Shown here one piece after another: positions 41,960 to 50,470 of a DNA stretch of 64,000 nt (positions are counted from its first letter, which is position 1; each line of letters begins with the position of its first letter). Source of the DNA: JBDRMV01 sp043825615 (GTDB lineage Bacteria > CG03); contig JBDRRS010000013.1 in NCBI GenBank assembly GCA_043825615.1, positions 186,001 to 250,000 on the forward strand, read 5' to 3'. The notes under the pieces are model-generated. The model did not search any database. It was not told the origin of the DNA and worked only from the letters and a program-made list of their open reading frames with translations. Made by a program: the position numbers and the translations under genes.

Positions 41960-43121
41960 ATTTTACTCGCTCATCAAGTATTTTTCTTTTCGAGTTTTTC
42001 ACGGTATTGTTTCTGAAAACGGTGTGGGAACGGTTCATAAGTTTAACAGCGGTGTCGCAGCCGAGAAAATTGTTTCCGTCAATCGTGGCTCTTGAAACCT
42101 CGGACAGTTTTATCCCGGTCCCCCCGAGTATCCTGTTATTTTCCACGACACCTCTGGAACTGTCCCGTAGAATAATGGCAAAATCATTATCGGTAAACAG
42201 ATTTTCCCGAATTTCGGCATCACCCGATTCCACGCAGGATATTCCGCTGCCGTTTGCCAGAAAATTATTTTCAAAAACGCTGGTTTGTGATTCGCCCTGA
42301 ACCAGAATGCCGCTTACGTTCCTGGAGATGTTGTTCTGCGAAATTCTCGCGGAGGATTTTACCCAGAGAGCAATACCTGCTCCATTTCCGCTGATGGTAT
42401 TGCTGGAGATTTCGGGTATTGAAATATCCCCGCCGGCTATTCCGATGTTGTTGCCTGTGATTTTGCTCGAACGTATTACGGGTGAAGAATTTCCCTCGCA
42501 GAAAATGCCTGCTAATTTTGAAAAGGAAACATTCGTATTTGAAATTTCAGGCCTTGCGAAGTCCGCCACGCCGATTGCATGACGGCAGTTCAGGAAGGTT
42601 GAGTTCCTGATTTTTCCTCCTCCCATATCCCAGTATCCGATTCCGGCAACACTGCAATTTTCAATTTTACAGTTCACGATCTCAGGAGAGGACTCACCGT
42701 AGACCCTTATGGCTATGGGGCTGCCGTCAATTTCTACGAATGACAGTTTTGCCCGGTTTTTCCCGAGAAAAATAAGACCTCCGCTGTTCTTTGAACGCAG
42801 GAACTTTATCGGTTTTTCTCGAGAACCTTCGGCGTCGAACGTTCCTTCCACGAGTATTTCTATTTTTTCGTTTTGAAGGATGTTGAAAGGTCCCGCCGCC
42901 TCCTCCCGTATGTATCTGACCTGGTTCTTCGGTTTGCGGGCGTAAGAAATTTTCGTGCCCGGAAGAATTTTCAATCCGGCTCTCCTTTCCACGACCACAT
43001 CGCCCGTCAGCTTGATTCTGCCTTTCCACACGGTGTTTTTGGAAATGGAACCAGAATATCTTTTCGTGCAGGATGCAAAAACAACAAGAGCGGAAAGAAG
43101 AGCCGCTTTTTTCCATTTCAT
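41958..43121 (-). CDS. Lipoprotein with right-handed parallel beta-helix (NosD/CASH-type)
   Basis: 387 residues: lipobox ASC with Cys18, then DVVVERRAGLKILPGTKI (an outer rung often preceding such helices), and from about residue 125 on about ten beta-helix turns rich in N, G and S (for example SSPVIRSSKITGNNIGIAG, SRGVVENNRILGGTGIKL). These proteins bind or cleave polysaccharides or act as scaffolds. No catalytic residues can be assigned. It is upstream of nadK and separated from it by a junction repeat. Confidence 0.8.
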   Translation of the reverse strand: MKWKKAALLSALVVFASCTKRYSGSISKNTVWKGRIKLTGDVVVERRAGLKILPGTKISYARKPKNQVRYIREEAAGPFNILQNEKIEILVEGTFDAEGSREKPIKFLRSKNSGGLIFLGKNRAKLSFVEIDGSPIAIRVYGESSPEIVNCKIENCSVAGIGYWDMGGGKIRNSTFLNCRHAIGVADFARPEISNTNVSFSKLAGIFCEGNSSPVIRSSKITGNNIGIAGGDISIPEISSNTISGNGAGIALWVKSSARISQNNISRNVSGILVQGESQTSVFENNFLANGSGISCVESGDAEIRENLFTDNDFAIILRDSSRGVVENNRILGGTGIKLSEVSRATIDGNNFLGCDTAVKLMNRSHTVFRNNTVKNSKRKILDERVK

Positions 43122-43196
43122 AGGTTTATTTTAGTAATTTTGATAGACGTTGTAAAACCGCAGTCTTCATTTTTGTCAGGGTGGGGGCTGCTTCAT

Positions 43197-43937
43197 TCAT
43201 ATTTTTTTCTCGAAGAACCTCTGCAGGAACGCTTCTGCGAGGCCTCTGTATTTACCCCAGAGTTTTCTGCTCGCTCCGTCAAAATCCGATTTCACCCCGT
43301 AATTTTCCCGCATTATTTTTTCGGTCAGACAGTCCATATAAAAAGCGCCGTAGTTTCTCTTCTGAAAAATTTCAAAAAGGGAAAGGGAATAATTTCCCAG
43401 ACCCTTGATTTTATCTATTGCTGCTTTTCCGTAATTTCCCGCAAGTTCGTTCAGGTAACCGGATTTATAGCCGACCTTGAATTTACGGAGGTCCCCGAGG
43501 TATTTACTCCTTTTGAAATTCAGATTTCCGTAAAGAAGATTCATCTGTTTCCTGTAGTTCGCGTATGAATTATTCTGCGACACGACGGCGCCGACGAGCG
43601 CTTCAAAATCGGAGAATGCGGAAATGATTCTTGTTCTTTTTATTTTAGGCAGCAGGGTTTTTAAGACAGCGTCTTTTCTGCAAATTCCGTAGAACTCATT
43701 CATATTCTCTCCGATTCCGAAACAATATCTTACCCTCTTAATCAGGAAGTTTTTTTCGGACACATTGATTTCCTTGTCCGTTGTGATATGAAGGAAACTC
43801 TTTTTTTGCCTGAAACAGAGATTGATTTTCCTGTTTTTCAGTATGACAGTCCGCTTCGGCTCGTCGTCGTAGAAAAAATAGAAGAGTCCCGACTTGAATG
43901 TCTTTAGAAAATCAAAATCATTTGTTTTTATCTTCAC
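43197..43937 (-). CDS. OGG/AlkA-type HhH-GPD DNA glycosylase without the lyase lysine
   Basis: 246 residues. The C-terminal half shows the HhH-GPD order: FEALVGAVVSQNNSYANYRKQ, YKSGYLNELAG, hairpin IKGLGNYSLSLFEIF, and the conserved catalytic Asp in AFYMDCLTEKI. In OGG1 a catalytic Lys follows the GVG hairpin; here a Tyr stands there (GLGNY), which points to a monofunctional glycosylase, as in AlkA or MutY. The N-terminal domain is of AlkA/OGG type. No iron-sulfur Cys cluster is present. Damaged-base specificity cannot be read. Confidence 0.75.
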   Translation of the reverse strand: MKIKTNDFDFLKTFKSGLFYFFYDDEPKRTVILKNRKINLCFRQKKSFLHITTDKEINVSEKNFLIKRVRYCFGIGENMNEFYGICRKDAVLKTLLPKIKRTRIISAFSDFEALVGAVVSQNNSYANYRKQMNLLYGNLNFKRSKYLGDLRKFKVGYKSGYLNELAGNYGKAAIDKIKGLGNYSLSLFEIFQKRNYGAFYMDCLTEKIMRENYGVKSDFDGASRKLWGKYRGLAEAFLQRFFEKKI

Positions 43938-44068
43938 AGTTTTGAGAGTATATCAAATTCGGGAATTGAACACACGCTTTGCTGCGCGGCACCATTTCCA
44001 CCATTTCAAAATTACATAAAAACAACAAACGCTTGACAGGATGAGTATTTTTTACAAAAATCTAACCT

Positions 44069-44203
44069 ATGAAACCAACTTATAACCCGCACAAAAAAAG
44101 ACGCGCGAAAAAGCACGGCTTTAGGAATAAGATGAAAACACATTCAGGGAAAAAAATTCTGAATGCAAGAAGAAAAAAAGGCAGAAAGAAACTTACCCCG
44201 TAA
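44069..44203 (+). CDS. rpmH: 50S ribosomal protein L34
   Basis: 44 residues, MKPTYNPHKKRRAKKHGFRN followed by KMKTHSGKKILNARRKKGRKKLTP, an unmistakable L34. It opens the rpmH-rnpA-yidD-yidC-mnmE cluster typical of bacterial origins. TTGACA occurs at 44034-44039 upstream, but I see no convincing -10 partner. Confidence 0.97.
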   Translation: MKPTYNPHKKRRAKKHGFRNKMKTHSGKKILNARRKKGRKKLTP

Positions 44204-44465
44204 GAAACTCGCGGCAAATCAGTTCTTCAAGTGTTCCTACAGCAGAAATTTACGGCAGCAAGGGAAAATCTGGTTGAGAATAGGCTCGCGGTTTGCAAGG
44301 AAAGCAGTCGTACGGAATAAGTACAAAAGGTGGGTGAGGGAGATTTTCAGAAAAATGAATTTTGAAGGAAGATTTGACGTTTATGTTTCCTTGATAAAAC
44401 AGCCGGAGGCGGATTTCCATTTTTTCAGTGGGCATCTTCTCGAACTTTACGAAAAAGTTAAATGA
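44163..44465 (+). CDS. rnpA: Ribonuclease P protein component (short N-terminus)
   Basis: 100 residues. The RNR-type motif GSRFARKAVVRNKYKRWVREIFR is diagnostic, but the N-terminal beta-strand region is about 15-20 residues shorter than usual. In frame, a TGA directly precedes ATG 44163, so no longer form is possible. The gene overlaps rpmH by 41 bases in another frame. The protein partners the RNase P RNA in 5' processing of tRNA. It overlaps yidD by 4 bases. Confidence 0.85.
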   Translation: MQEEKKAERNLPRKKLAANQFFKCSYSRNLRQQGKIWLRIGSRFARKAVVRNKYKRWVREIFRKMNFEGRFDVYVSLIKQPEADFHFFSGHLLELYEKVK

Positions 44466-44659
44466 CTTATCTGCTGAAACTGCTGATAAGAACCTGGCAG
44501 AAAATTCCCGGGATGCCTCACTGCAGATTTTACCCGAGCTGTTCGCAGTATTTTCTGCTTTCTCTTGAGAAATACGGTTTCTTCCGCGGTTCCGCAAAAG
44601 GAATTTTCAGAATACTGCGATGCAGCCCTTTTTCGCAGGGGGGTTTCGACAGACCGTGA
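44462..44659 (+). CDS. yidD: Membrane protein insertion efficiency factor YidD
   Basis: 65 residues, with the family signature CRFYPSCSQYFLLSLEKYGF and the C-terminal RILRCSPFSQGGFDRP. It aids YidC-dependent insertion. Start overlaps rnpA and end overlaps yidC, each by 4 bases. Confidence 0.95.
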   Translation: MTYLLKLLIRTWQKIPGMPHCRFYPSCSQYFLLSLEKYGFFRGSAKGIFRILRCSPFSQGGFDRP

Positions 44660-46131
44660 ACGGACCAGAAAGAAATTCAATCCTGGCAATTGTTCTTTCC
44701 TTTCTCGTTCTCCTGATATGGTGGTCAAGCATTTCGAAAAGACCGGTGCCTCCGGCGAATAATACTGACGCCGTAAAAGCGGCCGGGCACGGAAAAACTG
44801 AAGTTGCGGAAACAGGGAGCGGTGAAATTTCCGATGAAGAGATTGGCGAAGAGGAAACACTTGAAATAAAGAATGCAAATCTCAGATGCCTGTTCGGACG
44901 CAAAAGCGGACAGCTGCATCATCTGTATCTGAAAGAAAATTCGAGCGAGGTTGACCTGATACTCCCCGATTCTCCCCTTCCTTTCGTTCTTAAAGCAAAC
45001 GGGAACATATTGAAAACCCCAACCGTTTCGGAAAAAAACAACTCAGTTCTCGTCTCTTACCCCGGAACCGCCCTGACTTTCTCGCTTAAAGACAGCTATC
45101 TTATGGTGAATGCCGCATCCCGCAGAAACGCGCCTCTGGAAATATCGTGGGCAGGCGGAATCGGCACAGACCCCGGTCTTCTTAAGGAGCAGCTGAAAAG
45201 AAAACTGCAGCGGTTCCACATAAATGACGGCAAGGTAAAAAAAATTTCGTCTTTGCTGGAAAAACGCCTATACGGGTGGGTCTGTCTTTCAAACAGGTAT
45301 TTTCTGATTGCATTTTTTCCTGACGGGAAAATCCCGATGATATGCGACCCCAAAAATCCGGAAAAGTTAATTTCCTTTTCTGCGGAAACGGGTGAACTGA
45401 AACTGAAAATCCTGATTGCCCAGAAGGAATATGCCGCGCTGACGAAACGCGGAGAGGGCCTCCAGAAAACCCTGGACCTCGGGCTCTTTTCGTTTCTCAG
45501 CATTTTCTTTATTCATATTCTGAGTTTCTTTAAAAGCATCACCGGAAACTACGGGTGGTCAATATGCATTCTGACCGGCATCATACAGTTTTTTATGTTC
45601 CCTCTCACAAAGAAAAACTTAAAGTCCGCAGCGGCAATGAAAAGAATACAGCCCTATGTTAAAAAATTGCAGCAGCAGTACAAAGACGACCCTAAAAGAA
45701 TGCAGTCGGAACTTATGAACCTCTACAAGGTTCAGAAAGTAAACCCCCTCGGCGGCTGTCTTCCGATGCTTCTGCAGATTCCGATTTTCTGGTCTCTTTT
45801 CACCATGCTTCAGGGCCTGGTTGAACTCAGGGGGGCTCCGTGGATTCTGTGGCTGACCGACCTTTCAAAACCGGATGCGCTGTTCGGGCATTTCCCTTCA
45901 TTCGTACCGCTGCTCGGCGGCTGGCCGATAGGTCCACTGCCCCTTCTCATGGGTTTAACGATGTTCCTTCAGCAGCGTCTCACCATTACCGACCCCCAGC
46001 AGAAAGCGTTTCTCCTGATGCCCATATTTTTTACATTCATTTTCCTGAAATTCCCTTCGGGGCTGGTCCTCTACTGGTTCACCAGCAACCTGCTGACTTT
46101 TGGACAACAACTGATTCTGACAAAAAAATAA
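44656..46131 (+). CDS. yidC: Membrane protein insertase YidC
   Basis: 491 residues from GTG 44656, which overlaps the yidD stop; an in-frame ATG at 44620 lies inside yidD and is rejected. An N-terminal anchor (SILAIVLSFLVLLIWW), a periplasmic domain (about 60-280), and the conserved C-terminal core (GNYGWSICILTGIIQFFMFPLT, NPLGGCLPMLLQIPIFWSLF, LPLLMGLTMFLQQRLT, FPSGLVLYWFTSNLL) show the Gram-negative long form. It works alone or with SecYEG in membrane protein insertion. Confidence 0.95.
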   Translation: MNGPERNSILAIVLSFLVLLIWWSSISKRPVPPANNTDAVKAAGHGKTEVAETGSGEISDEEIGEEETLEIKNANLRCLFGRKSGQLHHLYLKENSSEVDLILPDSPLPFVLKANGNILKTPTVSEKNNSVLVSYPGTALTFSLKDSYLMVNAASRRNAPLEISWAGGIGTDPGLLKEQLKRKLQRFHINDGKVKKISSLLEKRLYGWVCLSNRYFLIAFFPDGKIPMICDPKNPEKLISFSAETGELKLKILIAQKEYAALTKRGEGLQKTLDLGLFSFLSIFFIHILSFFKSITGNYGWSICILTGIIQFFMFPLTKKNLKSAAAMKRIQPYVKKLQQQYKDDPKRMQSELMNLYKVQKVNPLGGCLPMLLQIPIFWSLFTMLQGLVELRGAPWILWLTDLSKPDALFGHFPSFVPLLGGWPIGPLPLLMGLTMFLQQRLTITDPQQKAFLLMPIFFTFIFLKFPSGLVLYWFTSNLLTFGQQLILTKK

Positions 46132-47484
46132 ATGCGCCCCGACACCATCGTTGCGCCAATCACCGCATGGGGTCATTCAAGCGTCGGAATCGTCCGCCTG
46201 AGCGGCGGGACGGCGCTGGAAATACTCGGTAACATTTTCACGCCAAAAAACAGGAAAAAACCCGCATCGCACACCATCCACTACGGACACATTCACGACG
46301 GTAAAACGCTCGTTGACGAGGTTCTCGTTTTTCTCATGCGCAGACCGCGAAGTTATACGCGGGAGGATACGGTGGAAATATCATCCCACGGAGGGCCGCT
46401 GATAATCAGACAAATTCTGGAACTCTGCCTGAAAAACGGGGCGCGTCTTGCCGAACCGGGGGAATTCACGAAAAGGGCTTTCCTGAACGGGCGGATTGAC
46501 CTTGTGCAGGCGGAAGCGGTAGCCGATTTAATCAGCGCAAAAAGCGAACAGGCAATAAACGCCTCTGCCAAACAGCTGGAAGGCGGGCTCTCGGACGAGG
46601 TTGCAAAAATAAGAAGCAAAATTCTCGTCGCGGCGGCGGCGCTGAACGCCTCGCTCGATTTTCCGGAAGACGACATTAAATGGAATGCCGCAAAAACAAA
46701 AAAAACGCTTTCAGACACATGCCTCGGAACAAAAAAAATTCTTGCCGGTTTTGAAACCGGACGCAAACTCAGGGAAGGCGTAAAAATCGTTATCGTGGGA
46801 AAAACAAACGTCGGGAAATCGTCCCTTATAAATGCTCTTTCTCAAACGGAGCGGGCAATAGTTACGCCGGTTCCGGGAACCACAAGGGACGTCATACGGG
46901 AACCCCTCGTCCTGAAGGGAATACCCGCAGAACTCTACGACACGGCGGGCTTGAGAAAAAATGCGCGGGGAATAATTGAAAAAATGGGGATGCAGAAAAC
47001 CAGGGATGCAATCGGAGAGGCGAACGCAATAATTTTTCTTTTCGACGCATCCCGGAAACTTGACGAAAGGGACTTCAATATAATGAAACTGTTGAAGGAC
47101 CTTGCAAAAAACACAATAATGGTAGGGAACAAAACGGACCTCGGCAAAATCCCTCCTTCGAAAAGATTCGGAATTTTCAGAACTTATATTTCCTGCCTGA
47201 ACGGAAAAGGCATCGCCCCGCTCAAAGACCGGCTTGCCGGGTTTTTTACGAAAGGAATGATACTTCCAAAAGACGCGGTCATTCTAACGAACGTAAGACA
47301 TGCAAAAATTTTCCGGGCCGTCCTGAATAACGTTTCGGAAGCAATTCCGAAAATTGAGGAAAACCCGGCCGTCAGCGCCATGATGCTTGAGGATTCTCTT
47401 GCGGAACTCGATAAACTGACGGGCAGAACCTTCCGGGAAGATATGCTGAATGAAATTTTTTCAACATTCTGCATCGGCAAATAA
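46132..47484 (+). CDS. mnmE: tRNA modification GTPase MnmE
   Basis: 450 residues: N-terminal tetrahydrofolate-binding domain, helical domain (AEAVADLISAKSEQAINAS), G domain (VGKTNVGKSSLINAL, DTAGLR, NKTDLG) and the C-terminal CIGK. With MnmG it makes the cmnm5U34 modification. The ATG follows the yidC TAA directly. A junction repeat follows the stop codon. Confidence 0.96.
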   Translation: MRPDTIVAPITAWGHSSVGIVRLSGGTALEILGNIFTPKNRKKPASHTIHYGHIHDGKTLVDEVLVFLMRRPRSYTREDTVEISSHGGPLIIRQILELCLKNGARLAEPGEFTKRAFLNGRIDLVQAEAVADLISAKSEQAINASAKQLEGGLSDEVAKIRSKILVAAAALNASLDFPEDDIKWNAAKTKKTLSDTCLGTKKILAGFETGRKLREGVKIVIVGKTNVGKSSLINALSQTERAIVTPVPGTTRDVIREPLVLKGIPAELYDTAGLRKNARGIIEKMGMQKTRDAIGEANAIIFLFDASRKLDERDFNIMKLLKDLAKNTIMVGNKTDLGKIPPSKRFGIFRTYISCLNGKGIAPLKDRLAGFFTKGMILPKDAVILTNVRHAKIFRAVLNNVSEAIPKIEENPAVSAMMLEDSLAELDKLTGRTFREDMLNEIFSTFCIGK

Positions 47485-47486
47485 AT

Positions 47487-47540
47487 GAACGCTACCCTCC
47501 CTCCACAGGCGGACGAAGACGCCCACCGCCCTGATAAGGT
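47487..47540 (+). repeat. Dispersed junction element, copy D (intermediate form)
   Basis: GAACGCTACCC starts 2 bases after the mnmE stop; TCCCTCCACAGGCGGACG AAGA CGCCCACC contains the hairpin, and CCCTGATAAGGTTTG is the ribosome binding site of the following gene. It lacks the CAACGGGRCAAGCC segment found in B and C. Confidence 0.8.
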
Positions 47541-47546
47541 TTGAAA

Positions 47547-48392
47547 ATGAAAACCACCGCAAAATCCGTATTTTTGCTTTTTCTTTTCCTCCCCGGACAA
47601 TCAACCGCCGCAAAAGAAATAACGCTGCTCTACCGGCCGGAAACAGGCAAAACATATCATTATTCCGGCGAACTTGAAATCCATCAGGAACTTGAAAACC
47701 TGATTTCCAAAAACCCGGCGGTAAATGTTTTTTCGGCAGCGGTTTCCTTTGACCTTGAAGTCGCGACCGAAAACAGCCACTACGTTGAAAAATACACGCT
47801 AAAATCAGCTACGATAACTACGGATACGGGCGGAATCATCGGCGACATGAGTTCGGAGACCGCAAAACTGATCGGCAAAGAGTGGGAAGTTCCCGTCTCC
47901 TCTACCGGAGCAGTCATTGGAATGGATTCGGAACTCAGCTACCCTTATACCCTTATACCCTTACGGGCACAAGCGGGCACAAGCGGGTACAGGCGGTTTT
48001 TCCCGCACTTGCCGGAAAAAACTATTAAAATCGGCGAAGATTTTACGACGAAATCAAATACCCGTTACCCGTTTCTTGATATGACGATTAACGTAAAAAC
48101 CGTTATAAAATACAAACTTGAAAAGATTCCGGAAAGGGGGCTCGGCATGTTTTCCTTTAGCGCAAACGTAACTTCCGCTTCACATTACCCTGAGCGAAAA
48201 CGCATAATGACCGAGAGCGAAATTTCAGGTCTCGGGACCGGAACGTTCCTCTACAACGCGGAAAAATGCCTGGTTGAAAGTTTCGCCGCGGATTTTTCTT
48301 TCGACTCGGACGTTTTTTCCCGGAACCCGTCTTCCGGAGAACAAAGGTTGAAAATCAAACAGACGCTGAAAGTCAGCGTATTAAGAAGATAA
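47547..48392 (+). CDS. Exported protein of unknown function (DUF6263-like)
   Basis: 281 residues from ATG 47547 (a TTG at 47541 lies within the repeat-derived ribosome binding region and is less likely). Signal peptide (about 1-20, ending QSTAA), then an all-beta protein starting ITLLYRPETGKTYHY, a start common among DUF6263 exported proteins; the match is from memory. Residues near 132-150 are encoded by two tandem DNA repeats. The 3' end converges on glmM with 12 bases overlap. Function unknown. Confidence 0.65.
   Translation: MKTTAKSVFLLFLFLPGQSTAAKEITLLYRPETGKTYHYSGELEIHQELENLISKNPAVNVFSAAVSFDLEVATENSHYVEKYTLKSATITTDTGGIIGDMSSETAKLIGKEWEVPVSSTGAVIGMDSELSYPYTLIPLRAQAGTSGYRRFFPHLPEKTIKIGEDFTTKSNTRYPFLDMTINVKTVIKYKLEKIPERGLGMFSFSANVTSASHYPERKRIMTESEISGLGTGTFLYNAEKCLVESFAADFSFDSDVFSRNPSSGEQRLKIKQTLKVSVLRR
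47941..47994. repeat. Two adjacent intragenic tandem repeats
   Basis: Three 8-bp units (ACCCTTAT, ACCCTTAT, ACCCTTAC) at 47941-47964 are followed at once by three 10-bp units (GGGCACAAGC twice, then GGGTACAGGC) at 47965-47994. Their total of 54 bp keeps the reading frame. Confidence 0.85.
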
Positions 48393-49733
48393 TTTTTTCT
48401 GAAATATTTTTTTCAAACCGACAGCAATTTTATTTGTTTCTTTATGCGTGGGGCCTTCAACCATAATTCGCAAAAGCGGCTGCGTGCCCGAAAACCTTAT
48501 GAGCGTTCTTCCCCTTCCCTGAAGGAGTTTGTCCGCGCGGGCCTGCGCTTCCCTGAGTTCCGGGATTTTCCTGAAATCAACTCTCCTTGCCACTTTGAGA
48601 TTCAGAAGAACCTGCGGATATCTTTTCATCGTTTTCCTTAAAACGGACAGTTTCTTTCTCTTTTTTCTCATTACGGTCAAGAGCTGCAGAGCCGTCATTA
48701 TTCCGTCGCCTGTCGTGTGGTGGTCCAAAAAGATTATGTGTCCCGAATCCTCACCGCCCAGAACCGCGCCGCGCCGCTGCATTTCTTCAAGGACAAACCT
48801 GTCGCCTACCGGCGTCATATAGGACCTTATGCCTTTTTTTTCAAAGAATTTGAGCAGACCGAAATTGGTCATAACGGTTCCGACCACAAAGTTATTTTTA
48901 AGCCGATTGTTCTCCTTCAGGAATTCCGCAATTATGGCTATGATTTCATCCCCCGTAACGACAGACCCTGTTTCGTCCACCGCAATACAGCGGTCTCCGT
49001 CGCCGTCAAAAGCAAAACCCACATCCGCTTTTTCCTTCGCAATCACCGCGGCTGCATTTTCGGGATAGAGCGACCCGCAGTTTTTATTTATGTTCTTCCC
49101 GTTAGGCGAAATCCCGATCGTCTTGACATTTGCCCTCAACTCGTCGAAAATCATGGGAGCGACTTTATATGTGGCTCCGTTCGCGCAGTCAAGGACAATT
49201 TTATACCCTTCAAGCGAAAAGTCCTTCGGGAGGGAACTTTTAAGAAAAACGATGTATCTCCCGAGAGCGTCCTCCACTCTGACATTCTTTCCTATCCTCT
49301 CCGCCGGAGGCAGCAGATGGTGTATGTTTCCGGAAATGGCAGTTCTTTCGATTTTCTTTTCCGCCTCCTCACTCAATTTTTCCCCTTTTGAACTGAAAAC
49401 TTTTATGCCGTTGTCCTCATAAGGGTTGTGCGAGGCGGAGATGACGACGCCGGCATCCGCATTTATATTCTTCGTGATAAAAGCAATCCCGGGAGTGGGC
49501 ATCGGACCCAGCAGAAGAACCTCGCCGCCCATCGCCGTAATTCCGGCGGAAAGCGATGTTTCAAGCATATAGCCCGACAGACGCGTATCTTTCCCTATGA
49601 TGATTTTGGGCCTGTGTGATTTCGTTTTCCTCAGAAAATTCGTCAGGGCAATGCCGATTTTCACAACCTGAAAAGGAGTCATCGGACTCTTGTTCGCCAC
49701 GCCTCTTATGCCGTCCGTACCGAATAACCTCAT
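48381..49733 (-). CDS. glmM: Phosphoglucosamine mutase
   Basis: 450 residues of the alpha-D-phosphohexomutase family: MRLFGTDGIRGVAN start, phosphoserine S101 in VVISASHNPYEDNG, the metal loop FAFDGDGDRC, GGEDSGHI sugar loop and RFSGTQPLLRIMVEG phosphate loop. It converts GlcN-6-P to GlcN-1-P for UDP-GlcNAc synthesis. It overlaps the GlmU-like gene by 4 bases. Confidence 0.96.
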   Translation of the reverse strand: MRLFGTDGIRGVANKSPMTPFQVVKIGIALTNFLRKTKSHRPKIIIGKDTRLSGYMLETSLSAGITAMGGEVLLLGPMPTPGIAFITKNINADAGVVISASHNPYEDNGIKVFSSKGEKLSEEAEKKIERTAISGNIHHLLPPAERIGKNVRVEDALGRYIVFLKSSLPKDFSLEGYKIVLDCANGATYKVAPMIFDELRANVKTIGISPNGKNINKNCGSLYPENAAAVIAKEKADVGFAFDGDGDRCIAVDETGSVVTGDEIIAIIAEFLKENNRLKNNFVVGTVMTNFGLLKFFEKKGIRSYMTPVGDRFVLEEMQRRGAVLGGEDSGHIIFLDHHTTGDGIMTALQLLTVMRKKRKKLSVLRKTMKRYPQVLLNLKVARRVDFRKIPELREAQARADKLLQGRGRTLIRFSGTQPLLRIMVEGPTHKETNKIAVGLKKIFQKKLSS

Positions 49734-50470
49734 TTTCTCTCCTTTATCCCAATGCTCTGATTCAATTTAATAATTGAGAGGCCGGCGTAAAACCCCCGCG
49801 CCGTCGTATTCGGATAGAGAAGACAGTTCTTCCCGAGGAGCGTTCCCGGCATCGTAACGGAATTGCAGCCGGTTGAAACGCCGTCGCCGAGAATTGCGCC
49901 GAACTTTCTCAGCCCCGTGCTTATCTTATTCCCTTCCGCCAGAACATTTATATTGTCCTCCGTAACCTTGAAATTCGCGAGTTTCGTACCTGCGCCGAGA
50001 TTTACCTTACCGACCACGCTGTCGCCGAGGTAGGCAAAATGCCCCGCTTTGCTCTCCCCTGTCATTATTGCGCTTTTCATTTCGGTCGTGTGCCCGACGA
50101 CGCAATTCTTACCGATGATAACCGCGCCCCTTATGTAGGCGCCCTGACGGACGACGGAACCGTCTCCGATGATTGACGGGCCGTAAATCAAAGCCCCGGG
50201 TTCTATCACAACGGAACTCCCGAGCTGGATGCTGTCATCCATAAGGAAACTTCCCTCGTGTATGACGGCGCCGTTTTCAAGAATAATTGTCTTTTCTACC
50301 ATGGTCCGGCCGTGCCTGATTTCACTTACATTCGGTTTTATGTTTTCTTTCAGATATTCTTTTATGCGCGGCAAAACTTCCCACACGTTTACGATGCCTT
50401 TAAAAATAACCCTGTGGGGGAACCTTGTCAAATCAAAAAAAATCTCCGGCTTAAAATTCAATTTTGACAT
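49730..50470 (-). CDS. GlmU C-terminal-like left-handed beta-helix acyltransferase
   Basis: 246 residues from ATG 50470. An N-terminal segment of about 60 residues (FFDLTRFPHRVIFKGIVNVW) precedes hexapeptide rungs (IIGDGSVVRQGAYIRGAVIIGKNCVVG), and LGAGTKLANFKV matches the GlmU-type acetyl-CoA loop region. There is no nucleotidyltransferase domain. Next to glmM, it probably acetylates GlcN-1-P, with the uridylyl transfer done by another protein. Start is uncertain: AGGAGG is only one base before ATG 50470 but 10 before TTG 50461, and GTG 50482 is also in frame. It overlaps lemA. Confidence 0.78.
   Translation of the reverse strand: MSKLNFKPEIFFDLTRFPHRVIFKGIVNVWEVLPRIKEYLKENIKPNVSEIRHGRTMVEKTIILENGAVIHEGSFLMDDSIQLGSSVVIEPGALIYGPSIIGDGSVVRQGAYIRGAVIIGKNCVVGHTTEMKSAIMTGESKAGHFAYLGDSVVGKVNLGAGTKLANFKVTEDNINVLAEGNKISTGLRKFGAILGDGVSTGCNSVTMPGTLLGKNCLLYPNTTARGFYAGLSIIKLNQSIGIKERK

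Noticed and set aside
44620..44655. yidC start at ATG 44620
   Set aside because: It lies well inside yidD; GTG 44656 gives the usual YidC N-terminus and a 4-base stop/start overlap.
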